Of a stretch of DNA of 64,000 bases, positions 26,412-35,026 are shown piece by piece. The stretch comes from Chthonomonadaceae bacterium. GTDB taxonomy: Bacteria; Armatimonadota; Chthonomonadetes; Chthonomonadales; Chthonomonadaceae. The stretch is from the NCBI GenBank assembly GCA_027450145.1, contig DAIDKH010000002.1, forward strand, positions 77,991-141,990. Direction: 5' to 3'. The notes beneath the pieces were generated by a model that did no database searches, was not told the origin of the DNA, and saw nothing but the letters and a program-made list of their open reading frames with translations. Position numbers and translations under genes: made by a program. Positions within the stretch are counted from its first letter, which is position 1. Each line of letters begins with the position of its first letter.

Positions 26412-27547
26412 AGAGAACTGGGCGACCCCACCGCCTCCAATCGTAAATCGAACTGCTGAACCGCTGCAACGTTGCGCCTAAGTTGGCCGCAGGCCGCAGA
26501 GATGGCCGTTCCACGGGTCATACGCTGAGTTACGATGCGTCCGGATTTTTCAAGCTCCTCGCGAAATAGCCGGATCGCCTCCGGAGTAGGACGTTTGTAT
26601 CCGCCAGGCGTATCAACGTAGTTAAATGGTATGAGATTGACATTTCCAGGCAACCGCCATGTATTCAACAACGTCGCAAGTTTCGCGGCTTGATCCACAC
26701 CGTCATTAATTCCGCCAATCAGTAGGTACTCAAAGGTTAGATTTCGACGAGTTTTGTGCGTGTAATACCGACACGCTTTCATAATCTCGTTGATGTTCCA
26801 TTTTCGACCTGTAGGAATTAACTGCTGGCGCAAGGTGTCCTCGGGAGCGTGTAGCGATAGCGCAAGTGTAACCGGTACATCGGCATCGGCAAGCGCCTCA
26901 ATGCCGGGTACTACGCCAACTGTAGAAACCGTAAGATTTCGCAGCGAGATACCCACTTCACTACCAATTAATCTCAGGCTAGTAACAACGTTTTCGAAAT
27001 TAAATAGCGGCTCTCCCATACCCATATACACCGCATGCGAAATTCTTCGTTCGCTTTCGCGCTGCATAAAGAGAAGTTGCCCAACAATCTCCCCTGCCGT
27101 TAAATTGCGAGCGAAGCCTCCCTGCGCCGTGGCACAAAAGGTACAACCCGCAGGACACCCTACCTGAGTCGAAAGGCAAACTGAGACCCTCTGCTGATAG
27201 GGGAGAAAAACGCTCTCAACGGTTAGCCCGTCAGGCATTGCAAATAAATACTTGATTGTTCCGTCTGAGGAAACGTCCTTGTGCCGCAATTCGGGAAGTC
27301 CAAGCAGGTATTTCTCACCCAATTCAGTTCGAAGCGAGGCCGGAATGTCTGTCATATCCTGAAACGATGCCGCGCCCTTGCGGTACACCCATCCTGCAAC
27401 CTGCTGCCCGCGGTATGCTGGGTGTCCGCCTGATACTAACAACTGCGTGATTTCGGCTGTGGTTTTTCCAACCAAAACTTCGCGATTGTCCTTCTCTTTC
27501 ATCACACTAGAGTCCGCCAATATCTTGAATACCCCTCTTATAAACAC
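26408..27547 (-). CDS. rlmN: 23S rRNA (adenine2503-C2)-methyltransferase RlmN
   Basis: 379 residues from the first start. The more likely initiator is ATG 27502 (364 residues), since MKEKDNREVLVGKTTAEI matches the family's length better; neither has a clear ribosome site, although AAGAGGGG lies between. Radical-SAM cluster motif C-P-A-G-C-T-F-C, preceded by ESVFLPYQQRVSVCLSTQVG, GMGEPLFNFENV, and the C-terminal RMTRGTAISAACGQLRR with the catalytic Cys. Methylates A2503 of 23S rRNA and A37 of some tRNAs. Heads the lpt operon by overlapping with the LptC-like gene. Confidence 0.96.
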   Translation of the reverse strand: MFIRGVFKILADSSVMKEKDNREVLVGKTTAEITQLLVSGGHPAYRGQQVAGWVYRKGAASFQDMTDIPASLRTELGEKYLLGLPELRHKDVSSDGTIKYLFAMPDGLTVESVFLPYQQRVSVCLSTQVGCPAGCTFCATAQGGFARNLTAGEIVGQLLFMQRESERRISHAVYMGMGEPLFNFENVVTSLRLIGSEVGISLRNLTVSTVGVVPGIEALADADVPVTLALSLHAPEDTLRQQLIPTGRKWNINEIMKACRYYTHKTRRNLTFEYLLIGGINDGVDQAAKLATLLNTWRLPGNVNLIPFNYVDTPGGYKRPTPEAIRLFREELEKSGRIVTQRMTRGTAISAACGQLRRNVAAVQQFDLRLEAVGSPSSL

Positions 27548-27846
27548 ATGTTTTTCTATGACAGGATACCTTAGCCGCCTAGAGTTTGCATAGAAACTAT
27601 GATAATGAAGCGAGAACGGAGTGCGCTCTCACAAAATGCCGCCGCATAGTTGCCCATGATGTTATGACGCTAAACCAGTAAAGTTGTAACACAAGGCGTT
27701 AAATAATGCTCTGGCGGTTTGTCGTTGTACTGCGAGAGTACTTGAAACCGGATACCGTACTAACCACCCTACTTAACATACTTGCCACATGAATCAGATA
27801 CATTTGCGCTAATGAAATAATAGTTTTGCGATTTTTGCATTCTGAC

Positions 27847-27875
27847 TTGACAAGCACGGTAAATTGCGTTATCAT
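27847..27875 (+). promoter_or_regulatory. consensus sigma70 promoter of the LacI-B operon
   Basis: TTGACA (27847-27852), 17-bp spacer, TATCAT (27870-27875), one base from the perfect -10. The start point would fall at about 27882, inside the palindrome that follows. The rest of the 27548-27916 gap shows nothing else recognisable. Confidence 0.78.
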
Positions 27876-27880
27876 GTACT

Positions 27881-27900
27881 CAACTTAACCGGTTAAGTTG
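27881..27900. promoter_or_regulatory. palindromic operator of LacI regulator B
   Basis: Perfect 20-bp palindrome CAACTTAACCGGTTAAGTTG, starting 5 bp after the -10 box and covering the transcription start, 16 bp before the GTG start of the LacI gene. Central CG as in LacI-family operators. Its half-site differs from that of regulator A, so the two regulators have different specificities. Binding is inferred. Confidence 0.78.
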
Positions 27901-27916
27901 ATAGGAGCGGAAATCA

Positions 27917-28981
27917 GTGGCAGCAACAATGCGGGAGGTAGCACGACGAGCCGGTGTTTCGGTGGCGACAGTCTCCTATGTACTGAATGATCAGGGGGCG
28001 GTGCGAGGGATTCCAGAGGCAACATGCTCTAGGGTTCGACGTGCAATGTCCGAGTTGCAGTATCATCCGAATGCTCTCGCAAGGGGGCTAAGTCATCGCC
28101 AAACGAACACGGTAGCGGTAGTCATGCAGTACCCTGCAATATTCTCAGGCTGGTCTGGGTTTACCAATGAACTGATGCACGGCATCACTGATACAGCATT
28201 GGAAGAAGGCTATGACGTACTGCTGCACACGCGCAACATTGCAACAGAAATGGAAGGAACGCTTGACAAGCACCGCAGGGAGCTCTCTGTCCTGCTAGAC
28301 GGGCGAGCAGATGGAGCGCTACTATTACGCGACGAAAAGGATCCGCTGGCTAATGCACTTCTAGATGCAGGGTTTCCGTTTGTCATGATGTTCAGCCACA
28401 GTGCTAACGACAAGCATTGGTTTGTGGATTGTGACAATCTGGCAGGCGCGCGTCTAGCTGTAGACTACTTACTATCGCTCGGCCACAAGCGTATCGCTCA
28501 TCTTGCAGGATCCGAAGTGTCGGCCGCAGCACGAGAGCGAAAGCAAGGTTACGTTTCAGCGCTTACTGACGCCGGTATTACAGTGGATGGCGAGTTAATC
28601 TTCGATGCATTTTCGGTGGAACATGAGCTTAGCGCTGCACTGACGATGCTCGACAAATCTAGCCCCAACAGACCAACTGCTGTTTTTTCGTGGAGTGATG
28701 ATGTCGCCATAAAACTGATATCTCTGTTGCGCCAGCAAGGTACTCGAGTTCCGGAGGACGTATCGGTGATTGGATTTGACTCCACACCGTTGTGTGACCA
28801 CACTGACCCGCCGCTGACGAGTGTTCATCAGCCTGTGTATAACATGGCTGCTACAGCATTTCGATTATTGGCCGCCAATATCAGCGGTGCACGACCCGTT
28901 GAAACCGCTGTTAGGGTTCAGCCACACCTAGATATTCGCAAATCGTGCGGCCCGCTCACGGGGAGTTTACTGCCATTATGA
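27917..28981 (+). CDS. LacI-family transcriptional regulator (locus B)
   Basis: 354 residues, GTG start with AGGAGCGG about 8 nt upstream. HTH (TMREVARRAGVSVATVSYVLN), hinge (LQYHPNALARGLSHRQTN) and a sugar-binding-protein-like domain (VDCDNLAGARLAVDYLLSLGHKRIAHLAG, FSWSDDVAIKLISLLRQQG, VIGFDSTPLCDHTDPPLTSVHQP) are intact. Follows a consensus promoter and 20-bp palindrome, so probably autoregulated. Overlaps the next gene by ATGA and heads a cassette with a small TM protein, a DUF1559 pseudopilin and a glycoamylase-family protein; it likely responds to the glycan handled by them. Confidence 0.94.
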   Translation: MAATMREVARRAGVSVATVSYVLNDQGAVRGIPEATCSRVRRAMSELQYHPNALARGLSHRQTNTVAVVMQYPAIFSGWSGFTNELMHGITDTALEEGYDVLLHTRNIATEMEGTLDKHRRELSVLLDGRADGALLLRDEKDPLANALLDAGFPFVMMFSHSANDKHWFVDCDNLAGARLAVDYLLSLGHKRIAHLAGSEVSAAARERKQGYVSALTDAGITVDGELIFDAFSVEHELSAALTMLDKSSPNRPTAVFSWSDDVAIKLISLLRQQGTRVPEDVSVIGFDSTPLCDHTDPPLTSVHQPVYNMAATAFRLLAANISGARPVETAVRVQPHLDIRKSCGPLTGSLLPL

Positions 28982-29175
28982 AAAAGGAACTTGACCAGCG
29001 TCTGGTTTACGGCGCAATCGGTCTCATCGTCCTAATACTAGTTATTGTTCTTTATCGCAATTTTACTAATAGCCCAGCGTCTGGCGGAGCAATTACACCG
29101 CAGCAGGCTGGTTTGGGCAAACCCGTACTACCATCCATTCCAGGCCCAAACGGATCAAAGCCCGGCACAAACTAG
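28978..29175 (+). CDS. small single-TM protein of pseudopilin locus B
   Basis: 65 residues. Start ATG 28978 overlaps the LacI stop (ATGA). MKKELDQRL precedes one TM segment (about residues 10-28, VYGAIGLIVLILVIVLY), then a Pro/Gly/Asn-rich tail with ITPQQAG. Same plan and TPQQ motif as the 69-residue protein at 2411-2620, which also adjoins a DUF1559 pseudopilin. Family not recognised. Inferred inner-membrane accessory of the pseudopilin. Confidence 0.7.
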   Translation: MKKELDQRLVYGAIGLIVLILVIVLYRNFTNSPASGGAITPQQAGLGKPVLPSIPGPNGSKPGTN

Positions 29176-29214
29176 CTGCACCGCGCAGCACACCAACAAG
29201 GAGCAAAGAAAGCC

Positions 29215-30027
29215 ATGAATCCACGCCGTGTGATAAACGTTCGATCAGGCTTCACGCTGATTGAACTGCTTGTAGTTATTGCTATTATCGCCATTCTTGC
29301 AGCCATTCTTTTCCCAGTATTTGCACAGGCCAGAGAGCAGGCCAGAAAAACTGTTTGTCTCTCTAACCTACAACAGATCGGTCTCGGCATTAATATGTAC
29401 AGCCAAGACTATGATGAGTACCTGCCCCCGGTTCGCGACCAGGACAGTAAGTACATCGAGGGTAACTGGAAGGATATTATACAGCCCTACATCAAGAATC
29501 TGCAGATATTCCGATGTCCTAGCAACCCGGCCTCTCAGGTGTTTGACGAATCCGGAAATGCCAACAGCGGATACAATCCAGCCACGCCTAAGACCTACCG
29601 CGGCTACTTCTATTATCGCGCATTCTTTAAGTCGTCGGCAGCAATTGGCTCGGGTGATTGGTGGGCTGGGAATCAATACACCAGTATTGCCTTCCCCTAT
29701 CCTTCAGGAACCTTGATGATCGCCGAGAACAAGGACGTCTATCCTGATTACGGACCATGGATGGCGATGGTACCGAACTGGGGCATGAGTGGCGCCAACT
29801 TCGGCGCACGGCACAACGGTAGCGATCGTTCTAGCAACATTGTATTCATGGACGGCCATGCAAAGTTCACATCGTGGGATGCAACCTGCCAGCCCAGCAA
29901 CGGAGATCACACCAATATGTGGGCCTATGATCCTAGTAACATGAACTTTGGCAATATGAACCTGAGCTGGATCAACACGTTCTGTACGACCCTGCAAACC
30001 GCGGAGCAGTCTGGTCAGCTGCAGTAG
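29215..30027 (+). CDS. DUF1559 family pseudopilin (locus B)
   Basis: 270 residues, AAGGAG about 11 nt before ATG. Leader [12 protein letters not shown], then [20 protein letters not shown] and [14 protein letters not shown]: the same prepilin segment as the protein at 2692-3576. Cleavage by prepilin peptidase after the leader Gly is expected. The C-terminal part has the family's [26 protein letters not shown] motif. Central region conserved with the other copy at [19 protein letters not shown]. Probably a surface or periplasmic fibre-type subunit. Separated from the next gene by a 10-bp hairpin. Confidence 0.93.
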   Translation: MNPRRVINVRSGFTLIELLVVIAIIAILAAILFPVFAQAREQARKTVCLSNLQQIGLGINMYSQDYDEYLPPVRDQDSKYIEGNWKDIIQPYIKNLQIFRCPSNPASQVFDESGNANSGYNPATPKTYRGYFYYRAFFKSSAAIGSGDWWAGNQYTSIAFPYPSGTLMIAENKDVYPDYGPWMAMVPNWGMSGANFGARHNGSDRSSNIVFMDGHAKFTSWDATCQPSNGDHTNMWAYDPSNMNFGNMNLSWINTFCTTLQTAEQSGQLQ

Positions 30028-30051
30028 GCCTTGGCTTAGGTTGCTACGAGT

Positions 30052-30082
30052 GGCTGTCCTGGCAAGTAATTGCAGGACAGCC
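30052..30082 (+). terminator. hairpin between pseudopilin and glycoamylase genes
   Basis: Perfect 10-bp stem GGCTGTCCTG/CAGGACAGCC (30052-30061 with 30073-30082) with an 11-nt loop, followed only by TTAAAATT. Located 24 bp after the stop. The poor T-tract suggests partial termination or a processing stem that sets the ratio of pseudopilin to downstream enzyme. Confidence 0.6.
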
Positions 30083-30105
30083 TTAAAATTAATGGGGCAT
30101 CAATA

Positions 30106-31437
30106 TTGATCAGGTTTTTCCTTAAAACATTAGCGCGTACAATGGCTATAGCCGGAGTTCTTGGCGCTGTTGCCAGTAGCAGTTCATCACAGCCACGCAA
30201 GAGCCAGACTGTTGCGGACTCACACCTTTTGAACGAGGTTGAACATCGAGCCTTCCTTTTCTTTTGGCAGCAAAGCGGCAGGACGACGGGCCTCACCCTA
30301 GACAGAGCCTCTAATGTTGAACCTTATAAAAAGTATACAGTTGCAAGCATTGCAAGTACAGGGTACGCACTTGCCGCACTGCCCATAGCGGTATCGCATC
30401 ACTGGATTACGAACAGGGAGGCCTACCAACGCGCGCTGCTCACACTCAACTTTGTGGTCAACAAACTGCCATCAGTCCACGGTTGGTATTATCATTTCAT
30501 CGATATAAACACTGGCGCTCGTCAATGGAAGTGTGAAGTCTCAAGTATTGACACGGCCCTACTGCTACAAGGGGCACTTATAGATAGCGCATTCTGGCCA
30601 CACTCAGCGGTGGAGCGGCTTGCTGGCCGTCTGTATAGCAATATCGACTGGCACTGGATGCTGACCAATGGGGGATTATATCCGCATAAGCTCGTTTTTA
30701 GCATGGGTTGGCATCCCGAGACTGGCTTTATAAAATCGAACTGGGACAGCTATTGCGAACTGATGACGCTACTTCTGCCCTCTCTTGGGGCACCCAGGAA
30801 CGCACCTCCGGCTGCAATCTGGATGGCTTGGAAGCGTCCGCGCGTCACTTACCATGGCCTAACAACCTTGACTGGCGGCCCAATATTTTTACATGAAATG
30901 GCCCAAGAGTTCTACGACTTCAACAAACAGCGTGACCGTGCGGGCTATAATTACTTTGTCTCGGCGCGGCACGGCATCTTGATAAATCGAGAATTTTGCA
31001 TAGACAATTCGTCAAAATTTCCTAGTATGGGGCCCAATTTTTGGGGTCTGAATGCAAGCGATGCACCGGACGGATACGACGCGTTTGGCGCTCCGGGTGG
31101 ACCAATTGATGGAACAGTCTCTCCCACAGGCGCTGTCGCAGCCATACAGACTTCACCAAAGCTTGCAATCGATGCCGCAAAGTACATATATGCCACCTAC
31201 CACAAGGAAGCCTGGGGACGTTACGGTTTTGCCGATGCTCTAAATCCTTCTCGTAGCTGGTTTGATCATGATGTCATTGGAATCGATCTGGGTATGGCGA
31301 TGCTCGCGATCGAGAATGCCCGCACGGGGCTAGTGTGGAAGCTTGAACAAAGTCTGCCTAGCACGCGTCGTGCCTTTACACGCGCTGGCTTCAGACCTTC
31401 CACAAACAATGATCTGCTTCAGCTGGGGCATCGTTAA
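30106..31437 (+). CDS. glycoamylase-family (COG5368/PF10091-like) secreted glycoside hydrolase
   Basis: 443 residues from TTG 30106, which gives a good signal peptide (IRFFLKTLARTMAIAGVLGAVASS). An upstream TTG at 30070 falls in the loop of the preceding hairpin, and ATG 30142 would truncate the signal. The family pattern is clear: LLNEVEHRAFLFFWQQSG, TVASIASTGYALAALPIAV, GWYYHFIDINTGAR, EVSSIDTALLLQGAL, GYNYFVSARHGILIN, GLNASDAPDGYDAFGAPGGPIDGTVSPTGAVAA and DHDVIGIDLGMAMLAIENARTG. Relatives of the fold include GH144/GH162 endo-beta-1,2-glucanases and cyclic glucan synthase domains. The last gene of the LacI-B cassette, so the inducer is probably a glucan product. Confidence 0.87.
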   Translation: MIRFFLKTLARTMAIAGVLGAVASSSSSQPRKSQTVADSHLLNEVEHRAFLFFWQQSGRTTGLTLDRASNVEPYKKYTVASIASTGYALAALPIAVSHHWITNREAYQRALLTLNFVVNKLPSVHGWYYHFIDINTGARQWKCEVSSIDTALLLQGALIDSAFWPHSAVERLAGRLYSNIDWHWMLTNGGLYPHKLVFSMGWHPETGFIKSNWDSYCELMTLLLPSLGAPRNAPPAAIWMAWKRPRVTYHGLTTLTGGPIFLHEMAQEFYDFNKQRDRAGYNYFVSARHGILINREFCIDNSSKFPSMGPNFWGLNASDAPDGYDAFGAPGGPIDGTVSPTGAVAAIQTSPKLAIDAAKYIYATYHKEAWGRYGFADALNPSRSWFDHDVIGIDLGMAMLAIENARTGLVWKLEQSLPSTRRAFTRAGFRPSTNNDLLQLGHR

Positions 31438-31485
31438 ACAATACGGCAGTTAATAATGCCTCGTCTGCGTGTGATAAAACGGTCG

Positions 31486-31516
31486 CAAGCGTATGTTAAT
31501 TTCTAACATACGCTTG
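31486..31516. terminator. hairpin downstream of the glycoamylase gene
   Basis: Perfect 13-bp stem CAAGCGTATGTTA/TAACATACGCTTG with a 5-nt loop. No T-tract on the plus strand. Position 48 bp after the stop suggests transcript end or 3'-stabilising stem. Confidence 0.5.
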
Positions 31517-31672
31517 TGGCCAAACTCCTGAAAATCTTCTAAAATCCTCGGGGAATCCTGTAGTAGGGTTATATTTCACACTTTTTGTGTTAGAAAATTC
31601 ACTTCCAACTTTGTACTTACCAATGTATTCTATTAACGTTTTAGAATGATTAGTACAAGGAGGTGGAGCGTC

Positions 31673-32848
31673 ATGCCTACAATGTGCGACTATCCTCAAC
31701 AGTTTGAGCCCGACTCCCTAGGGAGCTTCTCTGATGTGCACAATTTTTCTGGTGGCCCTGGCGCCTTGCCGCAAATTGTACTTCAGGAAGCCCAACAGGC
31801 CATTGCTAGGGCACCGGGAACCAACATTTCGGTCCTGGGAGTGAGCCACCGATCACAGTGGTTTCGCGATGTCCTTGACGAGACCGAAGACAACATTCGC
31901 GATTTGCTGAACGTTCCTTCCAAGTACCGCGTTCTGTTTCTTCAGGGTGGCGGCACCATGCAGTTTAGCATGGTGCCTATGAATATGCTCCGCGGTGCAG
32001 GCAAATGCGCCGACTATTTGACGACCGGGTACTGGAGTGAGAAAGCGATAGTTGAAGCCCGAAAAGAAGGTACGGTTAATGAGGCATGGAACGGAAAAGC
32101 GAACGGTTTCTGTGACCTGCCGGCACCTGATGAATGTAACTTCACACCGAATGCGGCATATCTACACTACGTTTCAAACGAAACTGTTGAGGGCCTGCAA
32201 TTCCCCTACCTACCAGGTCTGCAGGAGATTCCAAGGGTCTGTGATATGTCCTCGGACTTCCTTAGTAGGCCAATAGATATTGGGTCGTATTCGCTTGTCT
32301 ATGCACATGCTCAAAAAAACATGGGCCCAGCAGGTGTGACCATAGTCATTGTTGAGGAAGAGGTGATGCATAGAGCACCGGAAAACATACCCTCTATAAT
32401 GGACTACCGCCTATTTGCGCAACATCGCTCTAATTACAATACGCCCCCAGTGTTCGCAATCTACACGATGATGTTGGTAACACGATGGCTCAAAGGCACC
32501 GTTGGCGGTCTGGTTGAGATGGCAGACATAAACCGTTGTAAGGCCGCAACGTTGTATAAAACAATTGATGAAAGCGATGGATTTTACCGATGCAGGGCCT
32601 CTAAGAGATACCGGTCGAACATGAACGCGTGTTTCGATTTACCAACGCCATCTCTTACGGATAAGTTCTTGACAAGTGCAGAACGAGCTGGGTTTGTTGG
32701 ACTTACTGGTCATAGGAGCATCGGCGGCGTTCGGGCATCGCTGTACAATGGTGTCACACTTCAAGCTGTTCAAAACCTCTCCGAGTTCATGCGGTGGTTT
32801 AGATCGCAAATGGATAATGACGATCGTGCAGGAGTACGGAATGGATGA
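31673..32848 (+). CDS. serC: phosphoserine aminotransferase (SerC-like)
   Basis: 391 residues from ATG 31673, preceded by AAGGAGGTGGAGCGTC; an earlier ATG at 31646 lies upstream of that site. SerC landmarks: VHNFSGGPGALPQIVLQEAQ, LGVSHRSQWF, LFLQGGGTMQFSMVPMNML, YVSNETVEGLQFP and the PLP-lysine K215 in YAHAQKNMGPAGVTIVIV. PLP enzyme converting 3-phosphohydroxypyruvate to phosphoserine with glutamate. Not next to serA or serB; its stop is inside the start region of the acyltransferase gene. It may be the housekeeping enzyme or serve the linked biosynthetic genes. Confidence 0.93.
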   Translation: MPTMCDYPQQFEPDSLGSFSDVHNFSGGPGALPQIVLQEAQQAIARAPGTNISVLGVSHRSQWFRDVLDETEDNIRDLLNVPSKYRVLFLQGGGTMQFSMVPMNMLRGAGKCADYLTTGYWSEKAIVEARKEGTVNEAWNGKANGFCDLPAPDECNFTPNAAYLHYVSNETVEGLQFPYLPGLQEIPRVCDMSSDFLSRPIDIGSYSLVYAHAQKNMGPAGVTIVIVEEEVMHRAPENIPSIMDYRLFAQHRSNYNTPPVFAIYTMMLVTRWLKGTVGGLVEMADINRCKAATLYKTIDESDGFYRCRASKRYRSNMNACFDLPTPSLTDKFLTSAERAGFVGLTGHRSIGGVRASLYNGVTLQAVQNLSEFMRWFRSQMDNDDRAGVRNG

Positions 32849-33677
32849 CATGGAAGGCTACTCGGTACGCCCGTGGCCTACAGTGCGCAATGCCGTCGTC
32901 ACACTATTGCAACAGCACCGTGAACACACCGTCTATGGCTCTACAGAGGTAGATTTTACGTTAGCAGCAGAAAGAATATCATCCTGTTCCCGTAAAACAG
33001 GCATTGCACTTTCGCACCACGCTTATGTGCTGCACTGCCTTGCCCTTGCAGCGGCCGATCAGCCGGCAGCGGTCACCTTTAAACGTGGTAGGCAGATGCT
33101 TACATTCAAAAACATTGATGTTGGCACTGTGATTGAAAAGCCAGTTCAGGGTGCGGGCAGAGTGCCCGTAGGCTATATCTTCCGTAATGCACAAGCACGA
33201 AGCCTTGCAGAAACGAACAATGAGCTCCGTACCGCCTGCCGCAGCACTTTGCAGGATGACCCCATTGTGAGATTTCGCCGGCGAATGGCTAAATTGCCGT
33301 CCGTGGTTCGTCAATTTCAAGCAAGAAGAATAAAGAGCGACCCACTCCTGTTAAGAAAATATCACGGTGTCATTGGCCTAACTAACGTGCAAATGCGGGG
33401 ACTTGAACAGCCATTTTATGGCTATCCTACGCAAATCTACACTATTACCGTGGCAGTTGGCAGCCTGGTAAACAAGATGCAGTGGAGCGAGGCAGGAGGG
33501 GCGGTTTCACGCAAGGTGCTGTGCCTAACCGCCGGTGCCGATCACGCCGTGATTGACGGTATGGGTATGGCACGGTTCGCACATTCGTTTAGTAGATATC
33601 TTGAGGCCGGAACGGGCCTAGACAGTGACTACGTGGATGCCACACGTGAATTATCGCTAAAGAGAGGCCGAGCATGA
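32841..33677 (+). CDS. stand-alone E2-type (2-oxoacid dehydrogenase/CAT-superfamily) acyltransferase
   Basis: 278 residues. ATG 32841 is chosen because GGAG lies 6 nt upstream; it overlaps the serC stop by 8 bp. No lipoyl or peripheral-subunit-binding domain, only the catalytic fold: FTLAAERISSCSRKTGIALSHHAYVLHCLALAA, FKNIDVGTVIEKP, GVIGLTNVQMRG and the active-site HxxxDG as H235-A-V-I-D239-G240. The acid/base His and Asp of the CAT superfamily are therefore retained. Without a lipoyl arm it cannot work as a normal E2, so an acyl-CoA-dependent acyltransferase role in a pathway is more likely. Coupled by ATGA to the P450 gene. Confidence 0.82.
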   Translation: MDDMEGYSVRPWPTVRNAVVTLLQQHREHTVYGSTEVDFTLAAERISSCSRKTGIALSHHAYVLHCLALAAADQPAAVTFKRGRQMLTFKNIDVGTVIEKPVQGAGRVPVGYIFRNAQARSLAETNNELRTACRSTLQDDPIVRFRRRMAKLPSVVRQFQARRIKSDPLLLRKYHGVIGLTNVQMRGLEQPFYGYPTQIYTITVAVGSLVNKMQWSEAGGAVSRKVLCLTAGADHAVIDGMGMARFAHSFSRYLEAGTGLDSDYVDATRELSLKRGRA

Positions 33678-35026
33678 GTGACTTGTCGCAACACACAACA
33701 TTCAAGAGTCATTGGTTAACGGGCAGTGCTCGGCAAATGTGGGACCGACCCCATCAATTTCCTGCGGAACTGGCGTGGAGCAGTGGCGGCTTGGCCCGAT
33801 TTCGTATGCTGCATAAACACCTGTATACGGTGACAAACGCAGACTATGCCAGACAAATACTCGTCACCAAACACGATAGATACGAACGCAGCTTTCAATA
33901 CAAAACAGGTCGTGTAGTCATCGGGGATGGTCTCCTATCAACCGATGGCCCTATGTGGCTGAAGCGTCGTCGCGAGATGCTTCCGGCATTCAAAACCCAC
34001 ACGATGATCAAGCTTGTAGAAGTTGCAGCAGAAGCGACTGCTACGGCAATCTCAAGGTGGCAGACTATTGACGAAGAGACCGAATCCGTTCCTATCGTTG
34101 CCGAAATACAGAGACTGGCGTTAATCATCATCGGTAAGACATTACTCTCTACTGAAATAGATGACGATCATGCAGCGGATTTTGGTCATGCGGTTAGGGA
34201 GACACTCTATCTGGTTCGTCAACGCAACACATCGCTGCTACGTTTACCGATGTGGATGCCAAACAGCGCCAACGCACGTATACACCGAACCAGACAGGTA
34301 CTTGATGAGTTTCTGGCACCGCAAATAGTGAGCCGTAAGACGAATCAGGATGCTGCGCAAACCGCTGATATTCTGGATACGCTGGTTCATTCACGTGACA
34401 AGGAAACCGGCGACAAACTCGACGATCAGGCACTATTGGATGAGACCAAGACACTGTTCGTTTCCGGGTTCGAAACTACTGCCACGGCACTTGCGTGGAC
34501 ACTTTATTTGCTCAGTCGCCATCCATCGGTGGCGGCGAGGTGGAATAAGGAATGTAGCGAGGCAATTGGCACAGCTCTGCCGACGTTTGAAGACCTGGAT
34601 AGGCTCCCCTTCACGAAGCAAATCATACAAGAGGCCCTAAGGTTATATCCTCCAGTTTATAACATGGCGCGTGAGTGTGTGGCAGAGGATACCCTTGGGT
34701 CGAGGCGAATTAAAAAGGGAAGCGTTCTGCTGATATCTATTTACGGCATTCATCGCTCCGAAGCATATTGGCCACGTCCCGACGAATTTGACCCTGACCG
34801 CTTTGCGCCAGATCGGGCACTGCCCCCCAACGCGTACTACCCGTTCGCAATGGGTAAACATGTGTGCATCGGCGCTCAATTCGCCATGAACGAAATGATT
34901 ACAATTCTTGCCGTAATAGGTGCCCGCATTGGGGTGTGCCCTGCAGATCAGGAGCCTGTCGACATCCGTGCTCAAATTACGCTTGCGCCTTCAAGAGAGA
35001 TACTTTTAAGGACTCATCCACTATGA
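33674..35026 (+). CDS. cytochrome P450 (1)
   Basis: 450 residues, soluble. I-helix SGFETTATALAWTLYLLSRHP, K-helix E-x-x-R in IIQEALRLYPP, PERF-like DPDRFAPDRA, heme-binding FAMGKHVCIGAQFA with thiolate C398. The Arg usually two before the Cys is His, a modest deviation. Most like the bacterial CYP4/CYP102/CYP110-like fatty-acid or terpenoid hydroxylases, but substrate cannot be assigned. Overlaps the acyltransferase gene by 4 bp and the GNAT-like gene by 4 bp: one transcription unit. No dedicated redox partner is nearby. Confidence 0.94.
   Translation: MSDLSQHTTFKSHWLTGSARQMWDRPHQFPAELAWSSGGLARFRMLHKHLYTVTNADYARQILVTKHDRYERSFQYKTGRVVIGDGLLSTDGPMWLKRRREMLPAFKTHTMIKLVEVAAEATATAISRWQTIDEETESVPIVAEIQRLALIIIGKTLLSTEIDDDHAADFGHAVRETLYLVRQRNTSLLRLPMWMPNSANARIHRTRQVLDEFLAPQIVSRKTNQDAAQTADILDTLVHSRDKETGDKLDDQALLDETKTLFVSGFETTATALAWTLYLLSRHPSVAARWNKECSEAIGTALPTFEDLDRLPFTKQIIQEALRLYPPVYNMARECVAEDTLGSRRIKKGSVLLISIYGIHRSEAYWPRPDEFDPDRFAPDRALPPNAYYPFAMGKHVCIGAQFAMNEMITILAVIGARIGVCPADQEPVDIRAQITLAPSREILLRTHPL

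Noticed and set aside
30070..30105. TTG 30070 as start of the glycoamylase-family gene
   Set aside because: The codon lies in the loop of a 10-bp hairpin and lacks a ribosome site; TTG 30106 gives a proper signal peptide.
34864..35022. N-terminal extension of the GNAT-like gene
   Set aside because: It is inside the P450 coding region, Cys/Arg-rich and without family similarity; ATG 35023 is coupled to the P450 stop.
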